Origin: Chlamydiota bacterium
GTDB lineage: Bacteria; Chlamydiota; Chlamydiia; Chlamydiales; Rhabdochlamydiaceae
Assembly (NCBI GenBank): GCA_011065225.1
Contig: JAAKFC010000027.1
Span: forward strand, 1-12,587
Direction: 5' to 3'
DNA length: 12,587 nucleotides
The position numbers were made by a program, and so were the translations under genes. The notes under the pieces were generated by a model. It saw only the letters and a program-made list of their open reading frames with translations. It searched no databases and was not told the DNA's origin. Shown here in pieces: positions 6,491-12,587 of this stretch (position 1 is the stretch's first letter; each line of letters begins with the position of its first letter).

Positions 6491-6801
6491 TTCTTCTTAG
6501 GCCTTCCAAATGATAATAGAAAGATTCCAATCACAATAAAGACCCCTCCTCCAATGAATAGGAGCATGACTGGAAGCTCATATTGATCCACCTGTCTGTA
6601 ATATTTTTCTTTTATCCCTTCTGCAATGTCTTTTTGGATGGGATCTGTGATGGGATTTTTTGGAATGATGCTCGATGGCGCACGAGCAGATGCGATTTGT
6701 TCTCTTGCTTCTTCCATGCGATGTTTTCCATAGAAGCCCAAACACAAAAGAACAATCCCTATCAAAATACAGATGATTCCGCTGATTCTCTTAGCGTTCA
6801 T
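6487..6801 (-). CDS. Small two-helix membrane protein
   Basis: A 104-residue protein of unknown function. A hydrophobic helix at about 7-24 (ISGIICILIGIVLLCLGF) is followed by a charged, probably extracytoplasmic or cytoplasmic loop of about 50 residues (25-74) and a second helix at about 77-97 (LPVMLLFIGGGVFIVIGIFL), ending in a basic tail GRPKKN. The start is well supported by AAGGAG (on the minus strand, 6809-6814) 7-8 bases before the ATG. Its first 11 bases overlap the end of ispD, so the two genes are probably co-translated. I do not recognise the family; the pattern resembles many DUF3185-like small membrane proteins, but that is only a resemblance. Confidence 0.8.
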   Translation of the reverse strand: MNAKRISGIICILIGIVLLCLGFYGKHRMEEAREQIASARAPSSIIPKNPITDPIQKDIAEGIKEKYYRQVDQYELPVMLLFIGGGVFIVIGIFLLSFGRPKKN

Positions 6802-7486
6802 GTATATTCTCCTTGAAGTTGTGAGAAGGCTGAAACAGTGTTTCTGCGAGGAGTAGATCGAAGGGGGTTGTGATTTTCAGATTCTTCTCTTCTCCTTTCA
6901 CTATATAGATTTCTTTTCCCATTTCAAGGACGAGTTGACAGTCATCTGTGGCTTGGGTGGTTTTCGTATTTTCATGAGATTCTAGAATGAGGGGGTAGGA
7001 AAAGCTCTGAGGGGTTTGCCCACGCAAGTATTCGGAACGGGTAGGAATCGAAACAATTTTTTTCTTGTCTGGGGCATAGACAAGTGTATCGGCTGATGGG
7101 ATGCAGGTGTCGACGGCTCCATAGGCTCTTGCACCTTTGATGTTTTCTTCTAAAATCCTTTTGGACACAAAAGGGCGGACTCCATCATGTATGACGATGA
7201 TTTCTGTAGTGGGACCACAGGCGATGAGCCCTCGATAAGAAGACTCTTGGCGTGTCTTGCCCCCAGAAATGACTTGAAACCCTGGACCGACCTCATTTTG
7301 CACTTCTTCTATTTGATCCGCACTTGTAACAAGAATGATCTCTTCGAAGAGTTCTGAGGTAATGAACTGCTCGAGGGCCCAGAGGTAGACTTTTTTCCCC
7401 TGAAGGAGATGAAACTGCTTCGGAAGAGGCTCGCCAAAGCGCTCTCCCTGTCCGGCCATTAGAAGGATTCCCTTGACCCCTTTCAT
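6791..7486 (-). CDS. ispD: 2-C-methyl-D-erythritol 4-phosphate cytidylyltransferase
   Basis: IspD joins CTP and MEP to CDP-methylerythritol in the non-mevalonate isoprenoid pathway. From the ATG at 7486 the protein has 231 residues, close to the family size. Diagnostic parts are GILLMAGQGERFGEPLPKQF (5-24; the nucleotide-binding loop with R16 and K22), VIHDGVRPFV in the middle (metal and substrate site), the proline-rich TPQSF turn, TDDCQLVLE, and NLKITTPFD near the C-terminus with the substrate lysine. The frame stays open upstream to 7684. An alternative ATG at 7546 has a good GGAG 9 bases upstream, whereas 7486 has none, so a 20-residue extension (251 residues) is possible; it would overlap the divergent POTRA gene by 23 bases. 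The C-terminus overlaps the next gene of the same strand. Confidence 0.9.
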   Translation of the reverse strand: MKGVKGILLMAGQGERFGEPLPKQFHLLQGKKVYLWALEQFITSELFEEIILVTSADQIEEVQNEVGPGFQVISGGKTRQESSYRGLIACGPTTEIIVIHDGVRPFVSKRILEENIKGARAYGAVDTCIPSADTLVYAPDKKKIVSIPTRSEYLRGQTPQSFSYPLILESHENTKTTQATDDCQLVLEMGKEIYIVKGEEKNLKITTPFDLLLAETLFQPSHNFKENIHER

Positions 7487-7523
7487 AGAGGTGAGTATGT
7501 AGAAAGAAGGGATAGAGGTCAAT

Positions 7524-7886
7524 ATGCTGGGGATACTTGCTGTCATTATCATCCACTCCGCCCCCTTTGATGAGGTGGCTGAAGGCCCCAAAATGCCACA
7601 AAAGAATAAAGAATTGTCTTTGAAAGGTGGTAGGACCATTGTTGTAAATAAGATCCAATTCATTGGGAATAAAGCGATCTCCACTAAGCAGCTGCAGCAG
7701 CTGACGAGTCCTTATCTCAACCGTCCCATTTCTGAAACAGACTTAACAGAAATTCAAGAGCGGATCGAGCGTTTCTATAAAAGCAAAGGGTATGATCAAG
7801 TAAAGGTAAACATTCCCTCTAAGCAAAAGGGGGGAGTCTTGACTGTGGATATCGAAGAGGGAAAGAAATCAGGTTTCGGAAGTTAG
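7524..7886 (+). CDS. Stand-alone POTRA-domain protein
   Basis: A 120-residue protein made mostly of one POTRA domain of the two-partner-secretion (ShlB/FhaC) type: IVVNKIQFIGNKAISTKQLQ (38-57), YLNRPISETDLTEIQERIER (64-83), then FYKSKGYDQVKVNIPSKQKG and GVLTVDIEEG. This order (strand, Gly-Asn turn, helix, helix, 'Y..kGY...v.iP.Q...G.l.v.v.EG') is characteristic. No beta-barrel follows; the frame stops eight residues after the final EG. The N-terminus is hydrophobic (LGILAVIII) but lacks positive charges, so export by a classic signal peptide is uncertain. The start is supported by GAGGT 5 bases upstream and a stop codon at 7500. It starts head-to-head with ispD and its last 18 bases overlap the end of mcsB. 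A role in outer-membrane protein assembly is a guess from the domain. Confidence 0.78.
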   Translation: MLGILAVIIIHSAPFDEVAEGPKMPQKNKELSLKGGRTIVVNKIQFIGNKAISTKQLQQLTSPYLNRPISETDLTEIQERIERFYKSKGYDQVKVNIPSKQKGGVLTVDIEEGKKSGFGS

Positions 7887-8927
7887 CCGGATCCCTGAAA
7901 GTTGCTGCTGCAAGTAAGCGGCTCGTTTTTTGGCAATTTCTTCGGGCTCTTTGAGTTCAGGAAAGAGGTGCATTAGATGACCGCGCCGGCATTTGAAAAA
8001 GAGTTCGCTGAGTTTCCGGTCTGAGACATTGCCAATTTCGCCAAGTGCAAGCCCCAATTTCATCAGACTCAATAGATCAAGTGTTTCTTTTGTCTCCAGC
8101 TGATAAGAATGGACGAGCAAGCCAAAAGCTTTGCTGATGAGATCTTTGATTTCGCTGCGTGGCTGTTCTTTCAAATGGCTGCGCATGGTTTTCTCTGCAC
8201 CGATTAACTTGATGACTATACCCTGGAGGGTATGAAGGATCGCTTCTTCACTCATCCCGATGCTAAAATTATTTTGGGCGACGATGATGTCCCCGGTAAG
8301 TTCCATCAAATCTCCGGAGAGACCCATGAAGAGGACTTCATCATTACCTGCCAGTGCGCTTTCGAGTTGTTGACTGTGGATGAGAGCAGGCAGGTGAAGA
8401 TAGGCATAGATCGTCAGCCCAGTCCCACATTGAGCAGGGTCGGATGTGAGATAGCCAAATTTTGGGGAAAAGGCAAAACCTTGCGCCTTGTCTATTTGAT
8501 CTTCGATACTGGCAAGGGTGTTCCATGTCGTTTCCCAATTGCTCGTCAAATTAAGCGCACGCATTTCGAGATGATTTCCCGTATTGAAAAGGGCTAAAAA
8601 TTCTCCTTTATCGTCAATTGCCAGCCCTGATCCGTCGGGCGGTTCTTCGAATCCTCTGAGAAAGAGAAAATGCTCATAGACGAGTTCGCGATCTGCTGAG
8701 GAAAGTTCTTTTTGATGGTAAAAATGGAGGTTTTCCATTCCTTTTAGCCCGTTTTGCAAGTCTTGCTGAACTTGTTCTCTCTCAGGAGGAGATAGCTTAC
8801 TGGGAAAGTTGTGGTGAGCGAGATTCCGACGCAAAATAAGGGAAGAACCAAACCAAATGGCCCCTTCTTTTTCGTTCCAAGGGATAGTTTGCACAAGGCT
8901 GCTTGGCAACTCAGGGCTGCTGCTCAT
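7869..8927 (-). CDS. mcsB: McsB-family guanido kinase homologue, probably catalytically dead
   Basis: A 352-residue protein of the ATP:guanido phosphotransferase family, which in Firmicutes includes the protein-arginine kinase McsB. The fold-defining blocks are present: IWFGSSLILRRNL (24-36) aligns with the phosphate-binding 'SSRIRLARN', FNTGNHLEMR (114-123) with 'NEEDHIRIQ', and FGYLTSDPAQCGTGLTIYAYLHLPAL (from 157) with 'GYLTSCPTNVGTGLRASV..HLPAL'. The residues that make an active kinase are replaced: both arginines in SSRIR are leucine, the NEED glutamates are Thr/Gly, the reactive cysteine is D163, and the arginine after GTGL is T172. It therefore looks like a pseudokinase that may act as an adaptor. 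The ATG lies inside the end of mcsA (17-base overlap), the normal McsA-McsB order. Confidence 0.88.
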   Translation of the reverse strand: MSSSPELPSSLVQTIPWNEKEGAIWFGSSLILRRNLAHHNFPSKLSPPEREQVQQDLQNGLKGMENLHFYHQKELSSADRELVYEHFLFLRGFEEPPDGSGLAIDDKGEFLALFNTGNHLEMRALNLTSNWETTWNTLASIEDQIDKAQGFAFSPKFGYLTSDPAQCGTGLTIYAYLHLPALIHSQQLESALAGNDEVLFMGLSGDLMELTGDIIVAQNNFSIGMSEEAILHTLQGIVIKLIGAEKTMRSHLKEQPRSEIKDLISKAFGLLVHSYQLETKETLDLLSLMKLGLALGEIGNVSDRKLSELFFKCRRGHLMHLFPELKEPEEIAKKRAAYLQQQLSGIRLTSET

Positions 8928-9429
8928 CGGGCTTTTCCGTTAGTTCTTTGATTTGGTCGCGCAGCCAGGCTGCTTCTTCGTAATTTTCTTTTTGCAGGGC
9001 TTCGTTGAGGGCTTCATTCAGTGCGGGTAGGCGATTGGAAGAGGGGATATGAGCAGGCTTATCCGGTGTTTTCCCAATGTGGAGGGGTTGGTTACGCTTG
9101 GCGTTTTCCATTGCTTTGGGAATTTTGTTTTCGGCCAAGAGTTCTTGGACAAGCGCATCGCCAAAAACCATGTAGCATTGGCTGCAACCAAAAGGATTGC
9201 CCATTTTGATGGCTTCCAGTGGAGTGTGGCAATTCCCACAATAGAGGCCCGCACCGGTTGGTTCTTTTCCTGGGGCAGGAATTTCTGGCGCAGTGCCATG
9301 CAATTTCTGCAAGAGGATGGGACAATCTGCACACATTTCAGTGACGGTAATGGTATCTCCGACGATTTCTTTATAGAGCACTTTTGCGGGTTTCTTGCAT
9401 TGGCCGCATTCAACGGGCCTATCTGGCAT
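8911..9429 (-). CDS. mcsA: McsA-like zinc-finger/UVR protein
   Basis: A 172-residue protein matching McsA, the partner and activator of McsB in Firmicutes. Four CxxC pairs are visible: C8/C11, C33/C36, C64/C67 and C82/C85, enough for two zinc sites. The C-terminal helices, LNEALNEALQKENYEEAAWLRDQIKEL (137-163), are a UVR motif of the UvrB/UvrC interaction type. All metal ligands are intact, in contrast to the degraded kinase residues of its partner. The ATG at 9429 is preceded by a modest AAGGTG 7 bases upstream. It is the first gene of a two-gene operon with mcsB. The upstream gap (9430-9525) shows no feature I can support before the fold-back element begins. Confidence 0.9.
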   Translation of the reverse strand: MPDRPVECGQCKKPAKVLYKEIVGDTITVTEMCADCPILLQKLHGTAPEIPAPGKEPTGAGLYCGNCHTPLEAIKMGNPFGCSQCYMVFGDALVQELLAENKIPKAMENAKRNQPLHIGKTPDKPAHIPSSNRLPALNEALNEALQKENYEEAAWLRDQIKELTEKPDEQQP

Positions 9430-9525
9430 AAGACAACACCTTGTTTTCTTCGCATACTAGGAATCGAAAGCTTAATTGTAAAGAGAGCCTTGTGTATATA
9501 TAGGATTTATTGATAAGGAAAAGGT

Positions 9526-9691
9526 ATGAACCTATCCCGGTATTTAGCAAATATGCTTTTCGAGTCTTTTCTCACAGCTTTTAGGACCACTTCTTGGCCT
9601 ACTGATTCCAGTATGTCCTTCGAAGTGGTCCTAAAATCTGCGAAAAAAATCCTTCAAAAATCAAAATTTTTAAATATCGAGATAGGTTCAT
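9526..9691. mobile_element. Fold-back element, family 3 (166 bp)
   Basis: The ends ATGAACCTATCCCGGTATTTA (left, 9526-9546, shown here because both ends matter) and the reverse complement of 9671-9691 differ at only two positions. A second inner pair is perfect over 15 bp: TTTTAGGACCACTTC (9579-9593) and GAAGTGGTCCTAAAA (9622-9636). The intervening arms align loosely, so the whole unit folds back on itself. The size is like that of the family 1 and 2 elements. No exact target duplication is evident. Its right end includes the first two bases of the start codon at 9690. As RNA it would form a long hairpin directly before that gene. A single copy is seen in the window. Confidence 0.75.
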
Positions 9692-9980
9692 GAGAATATT
9701 GATTGTTTTTCTTCTCATCACTACAGCGGCCTTTGCAGCCCCTAAACACAAACGTGATGGGTCCAATTTACCTACAAAAGAAAAGGAATTTGCAAGCCAA
9801 CTCTCCATTCAGAAGAGGAAAATTTTCTGTGGAAGGTTCAATTATGAGCAGCGGCAAATGGCCATCAAATATACTAGAGGGCGTGGTATGGACCAGTGCT
9901 TCACTCCTGATGAAGCGGTTCGAAAGGTAATGGAAGAGACAGGCATGTCCCTTGCTGGTAAGGGTCGCTACGAAGAATAA
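9690..9980 (+). CDS. Small secreted protein of unknown function
   Basis: A 96-residue protein with a clean N-terminal signal peptide: R2, a hydrophobic core LIVFLLITTAAFA (4-16), and a likely cleavage after AFA, leaving a mature protein of about 80 residues that starts APKHKRDG. The mature part is basic and has two cysteines (C47 and C70) that could form a disulphide. I do not recognise the family. The start codon is fixed by the signal peptide and lies at the boundary of the upstream fold-back element; AGG three bases before the ATG is a poor ribosome binding site. Its last 80 bases run antisense to the 3' end of the gene on the other strand (9901-10800), so one of the two C-termini may be mis-called, but both frames look protein-like. 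Confidence 0.6.
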   Translation: MRILIVFLLITTAAFAAPKHKRDGSNLPTKEKEFASQLSIQKRKIFCGRFNYEQRQMAIKYTRGRGMDQCFTPDEAVRKVMEETGMSLAGKGRYEE

Positions 9981-10800
9981 AAAAGACCCTTCCCCCTTCG
10001 ATGATGTTACCATTGGGGAAGTAGTAATCCACGGCTGCCCACTCTTGAGTGGTCTCATAGAAAATCCCCTGATCCATAAATTCCATCTTTTCCTCTTCTG
10101 GAAGAAATTCCGGTATATCCAGGATAAAGAGATAAAGGCCTTCATAGCAAAAGTCTGCGAGACGCTGCAGCATTGCTCTTGTGCTTTGGCGGTGTTTTTC
10201 AAAAGCTTCTTTTTGTCGGCGACTCCCATAGAGGTGTCCTTCCGGATTTTTTAGATGGATGCTGTCGTAATATTCTCGCTCATATTTGGCAAGTTGGGAG
10301 GAAAAATTGGTCGAAGTGTAATCTCCTGGAGCTGTGATCACAGAAATGTGAGAATATCCTTTTTGCAATGCATATTCACGCAATTTTTCTGCAGCATATT
10401 CTGTATCGGCGGCTTTCCTATCATTGATGAGTATGACCCCCACCTCTCCGAAGCGGTTGACAAGTTCATCAAGGGTCCAGAAGAGAACAGCATATTGCAC
10501 TTCAGGATTGCAATGGCCCTTTTTTCTGCTTTGTCCGCCAAATTCCCCATAATTACCAGCCCCTAGTTCCAAATGGATCCACCCATCAAAGCCAAAGACC
10601 AATTTTCCTATGAACCTATCCGCAATGTCGGGAGAAAAAGTTGGGAGGAGATTTTGAGATGATTTTTGCGATTTTCGACGAGGGAATATTCTTGAATATT
10701 TCCAAGGAGAAAAGTGCGAAGAGCGCTCGAAAGAAACCTCAGATTTTTCGCCCCACATTGCGGATAGGCTCATACAGAGGAAGAGAATGAGAAAGCGCAT
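9901..10800 (-). CDS. Exported protein of unknown function
   Basis: A 299-residue protein beginning with a probable signal peptide (MRFLILFLCMSLSAMWG, cleavage near 15-17). The frame is open further upstream to 11100 but that part overlaps the divergent CNNM gene, so the ATG at 10800 is preferred; no clear Shine-Dalgarno is seen. Recognisable stretches are a basic region (36-46, PRRKSQKSSQ), WIHLELGAGNYGEFGG (74-89), and a strand-helix-strand region VGVILINDRKAADTEYAAEKLREYA followed by HISVITAPGDYTSTNF, suggesting a Rossmann-like alpha/beta fold. LELGAGNYGEFG is reminiscent of the SAM-binding loop of class I methyltransferases, but a methyltransferase with an export signal would be unusual, so I do not assign it. 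The 3' end overlaps the convergent small secreted gene by 80 bases. Confidence 0.7.
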   Translation of the reverse strand: MRFLILFLCMSLSAMWGEKSEVSFERSSHFSPWKYSRIFPRRKSQKSSQNLLPTFSPDIADRFIGKLVFGFDGWIHLELGAGNYGEFGGQSRKKGHCNPEVQYAVLFWTLDELVNRFGEVGVILINDRKAADTEYAAEKLREYALQKGYSHISVITAPGDYTSTNFSSQLAKYEREYYDSIHLKNPEGHLYGSRRQKEAFEKHRQSTRAMLQRLADFCYEGLYLFILDIPEFLPEEEKMEFMDQGIFYETTQEWAAVDYYFPNGNIIEGGRVFFILRSDPYQQGTCLSLPLPFEPLHQE

Positions 10801-10846
10801 AGGGGAATTATAGGAATTAATACGAAAAAATGCTACGAATAAGCTC

Positions 10847-11863
10847 ATGTGGCAGATTATTGTCATCATCATTTGTTTGGGGATCAATGCGCTGATTGCG
10901 GCAACCGAATTTGCCTTCATCGCTATTGGCAAACCACGCCTTAAAAAACTCGCAGCAGAAGGACACGAGTCAGCAAAAAGAGTCCTCACTCTTCGAGAAA
11001 ATCCCGAGCGGACTCTTTCCATATTGCAACTGGGCATTACTTTTATTGGTGTGGTTGCAGCTGCAGTTGGAGGTGTGCAAATCGGCGGGTGGCTGCACAA
11101 TTGGTTGACACAGAGTGTTGGTCTTGGAAAGCGGCTGAGCGAAGTGCTTGCGATTTTGCTCTTTGTGGTTCCCTATACCTACATCAATGTTGTTTTGAGT
11201 GAGCTCCTTCCCAAAAGCCTCGCCCTGCGCAATCCCAAATGGATCATCTTTCATGTCGATCGGTGGCTGATTTTTCTCGAAAAAATTCTCGCACCCATTG
11301 TCTTTATCCTCGAAAAATCAACCAAGTTAAGTGTGAAACTTTTTTTCTCTTGGGTAAAGCACGAAGAACCCAATGGGGATGAAATCATTGCTGTTTCAAA
11401 GCTCATCCGTCCTTATATGCTCAATTTAGCAAAGATCGAGAAGAGGAAAATCCGCGATGCTATGATCCCATGGAGCGAGGTAGATAAAATTTCTACCGAA
11501 ACCTCTATAGAGGAAGTGAAAAAATTTATTTTGCGTACGGGTCATACGCGCATTCCGATAGTCAAGAATGGGGACCCAGCTGGGCTGCTCCTCTCCAAAG
11601 AATTTACGGCTTTTTATGAAAAAAATGATCCCAACTGGCAAGTTTTAGAGCGCCCGATCATCAAACTCAACGATCAAGATACGCTTCTTCATGGATTGCG
11701 CCTCATGCAATCGCAGCGCTCGCATTTGAGTCTTGTCCTAAGCGCTACAAAGCCCATCGGAATTGTCACGATCGAAGATATCCTCGAAGAAGTAGTAGGG
11801 GAGATTTATGATGAAGATGACATAAATTCGTTTATAGGATACAATGCCTCTCATAAACCTTAA
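10847..11863 (+). CDS. CNNM/DUF21 membrane protein with CBS domain pair
   Basis: A 338-residue protein of the CNNM/CorC (HlyC-CorC, UPF0053) group. Residues 1-165 form the DUF21 membrane domain with about four hydrophobic segments and the conserved NALIAATEFAFIAIGKPRLK (14-33), TLSILQLGITFIG (56-68) and VVLSELLPKSLAL (115-127). A cytoplasmic CBS pair follows: RDAMIPWSEV starting at 203 and ending in the typical IGIVTIEDILEEVVGEIYDE (304-323). The usual C-terminal CorC/HlyC-associated domain is missing, since the protein stops 15 residues after the last CBS motif. Family members are linked to magnesium or sodium transport; function here is not proven. It starts 46 bases from the divergent exported-protein gene and is followed after 15 bases by an outer-membrane gene. 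Confidence 0.9.
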   Translation: MWQIIVIIICLGINALIAATEFAFIAIGKPRLKKLAAEGHESAKRVLTLRENPERTLSILQLGITFIGVVAAAVGGVQIGGWLHNWLTQSVGLGKRLSEVLAILLFVVPYTYINVVLSELLPKSLALRNPKWIIFHVDRWLIFLEKILAPIVFILEKSTKLSVKLFFSWVKHEEPNGDEIIAVSKLIRPYMLNLAKIEKRKIRDAMIPWSEVDKISTETSIEEVKKFILRTGHTRIPIVKNGDPAGLLLSKEFTAFYEKNDPNWQVLERPIIKLNDQDTLLHGLRLMQSQRSHLSLVLSATKPIGIVTIEDILEEVVGEIYDEDDINSFIGYNASHKP

Positions 11864-11878
11864 TTGGGGAGGTAAAAA

Positions 11879-12412
11879 ATGAAAATAAAAACTCTAATAC
11901 TAGCTTCTGTTCTTACGACTGCAGGATTTGCAGAAACACTTGATTTTGATGCCCAGCAATTCAAACCAACACCAGAAATCTATATCGAAAAAGATTCTTA
12001 TGGATATTTTGGGGTGGGGATTGGCCCTTTGATTCTTCCTTTACCCAATGCAACATTGGGTTTTCGAACGCAAAAAGAGCATTTTGGGTTTGATTTTGGG
12101 ACAAGTGTTGCGACAGCTGGCATTCTTACGCATTTGAAGGGATTTGCCAACGTGCTTTGGTACCCAGCTCCATCAAACAAAGATCAATTTTACATGGGCC
12201 TTGGTGCATGCGGAGGTCCTTGGTTTTTCACCAAAGACATTCATGAAAAAACAAAGTATACGGGTGCTGGAAATATTGTGATTGGAAGAGAATTTTCTAG
12301 GGCAAGTGGCAAATCGTTCTTTCAAGCTGATATTGCCTATCCTTCCTTTATTATGAAGGAAGTGAATTTTAAAATGCCTTTTGTCACCTTCTCATACGGC
12401 TGGGGTTTTTAA
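11879..12412 (+). CDS. Small outer-membrane beta-barrel-like protein
   Basis: A 177-residue protein with a signal peptide (MKIKTLILASVLTTAGFA, probable cleavage at 18/19). The mature part alternates short strands rich in glycine and aromatic residues (GYFGVGIGPL, ATLGFRTQ, FGFDFGTSV, QFYMGLGACGGPW, PFVTFSYGWGF) and ends in phenylalanine, the signal for outer-membrane insertion by the BAM machinery. About eight strands can be guessed. I do not recognise a specific family; small barrels of this kind are common in environmental chlamydiae. A strong GGGGAGG sits 7 bases before the ATG, much better than those of neighbouring genes, suggesting high expression. It lies 15 bases behind the CNNM gene and its last 21 bases overlap the convergent gene at the edge. 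Confidence 0.82.
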   Translation: MKIKTLILASVLTTAGFAETLDFDAQQFKPTPEIYIEKDSYGYFGVGIGPLILPLPNATLGFRTQKEHFGFDFGTSVATAGILTHLKGFANVLWYPAPSNKDQFYMGLGACGGPWFFTKDIHEKTKYTGAGNIVIGREFSRASGKSFFQADIAYPSFIMKEVNFKMPFVTFSYGWGF

Positions 12413-12587
12413 ACAGCAAGGATAAGTGAACAGCAAAAAGTGTGTGATATTGAAGAGCCAGTGGCAAAGAATGCTGGCCTCAAGCGCCCGAGTAAATTGA
12501 AAAATGCTGCCATAAATGATTCCCGCAACAAAAACGAGGGTGAGAAAGGGAATGTTTGGCACCCATATGTAGTGCAAAGCGGCAAAG
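12392..12587 (-). CDS. CPBP-type intramembrane protease, C-terminal part (cut by window edge)
   Basis: Only the last 64 residues are in the window. They contain FAALHYIW at the cut edge (the F-x3-H motif of CPBP/CAAX/Abi proteases), a membrane segment IPFLTLVFVAGIIYGSIF, and CHWLFNITHF with the H-x3-N motif, all in the order and spacing of PF02517. The first motif (EExxxR) would be off the window. Members are glutamic-type membrane proteases, some cleaving prenylated proteins and others of unknown function. The reading frame is open through the edge at 12587, so the start is not visible. Its end overlaps the outer-membrane protein gene on the other strand by 21 bases. Confidence 0.8.
   Translation of the reverse strand, partial: FAALHYIWVPNIPFLTLVFVAGIIYGSIFQFTRALEASILCHWLFNITHFLLFTYPCCLKTPAV

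Noticed and set aside
7547..7684. Longest form of IspD starting at 7684
   Set aside because: The family normally begins a few residues before the GERFG loop; the extra 46 residues resemble no known extension and overlap the POTRA gene antisense.
9018..9513. Open frames of about 145 and 154 codons overlapping mcsA on both strands
   Set aside because: mcsA in its own frame carries eight ordered CxxC cysteines and a UVR motif; the other frames show only low-complexity or cysteine/tryptophan-rich shadow sequence.
9960..9991. AAGGGTC/GACCCTT inverted repeat with A-rich loop, as a terminator
   Set aside because: The stem is only 7 bp with an 18-base loop, lacks a T-tract in either direction, and lies in coding sequence of at least one gene.
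10610..10622. TATGAACCTATCC, matching the end of the 166-bp fold-back element
   Set aside because: It lies in the continuous coding region of the exported protein and no second end or insertion is seen; a 13-base match is most likely coincidence.
10801..11100. Upstream extension of the minus-strand exported protein by 100 residues
   Set aside because: It would be antisense to the first 85 codons of the well-supported CNNM gene and would bury an evident signal peptide at residue 101.

Overview
The window looks like chromosome from a member of the Chlamydiae outside the genus Chlamydia, probably an amoeba- or arthropod-associated lineage. This is inferred from gene content: a McsA/McsB pair in which McsB has lost its kinase residues, a chlamydial-size IspD, AT-rich sequence, an archaeal-type ATPase/DUF234 protein, small secreted and outer-membrane proteins without clear relatives, and an AAA+ ATPase that resembles eukaryotic mitochondrial ATAD3. 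No rRNA, tRNA, CRISPR array or intact transposase is visible.

Layout. Positions 124-5192 are accessory: an ATPase/DUF234 nuclease-like protein (+), then a two-gene operon (+) of a DUF6036/AbiEii-like nucleotidyltransferase overlapping a winged-helix partner, preceded by a perfect 17-bp inverted repeat, then an ATAD3-like AAA+ protein on the minus strand. At 5717-6325 is a LysE/RhtB exporter (+). A minus-strand block at 6487-7486 holds ispD and a small two-helix membrane protein. A lone POTRA-domain protein (+) is squeezed between ispD and mcsB. mcsA-mcsB (minus) follow, then two convergent, overlapping secreted proteins (9690-9980 + and 9901-10800 -). A CNNM/DUF21-CBS protein and a small outer-membrane-barrel-like protein form a plus-strand operon (10847-12412), and the right edge cuts a CPBP-type intramembrane protease gene (-).

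The most striking feature is in the gaps. Nearly every sizeable intergenic space is filled by a small non-coding repeat of about 110-170 bp with terminal inverted repeats or whole-length fold-back symmetry. At least four families are present. (1) A 161-162 bp element is present twice (3296-3457 and 6326-6486), each copy flanked by a different 4-bp target duplication (TAGA and TTAA). (2) A 163 bp element (5420-5582) with 24-bp perfect inverted ends and a TTA duplication has jumped into a member of another repeat family. (3) That other family, about 107 bp with two hairpins, has an uninterrupted copy at 8-114, which reveals the empty site. (4) A 166 bp fold-back (9526-9691) ends on the start codon of the next gene. 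A fifth, weaker family (TATACACATC ends) lies at 3520-3697 and in relic form near 1555-1635. Several element boundaries fall exactly on start or stop codons, so these miniature elements appear to have settled at gene borders, where they may act as terminators or leaders.

The best candidates for undescribed biology are the nucleotidyltransferase/winged-helix operon with its palindrome (possible toxin-antitoxin or defence module), the ATAD3-like bacterial protein, the catalytically emptied McsB, the barrel-less POTRA protein, and the MITE families.
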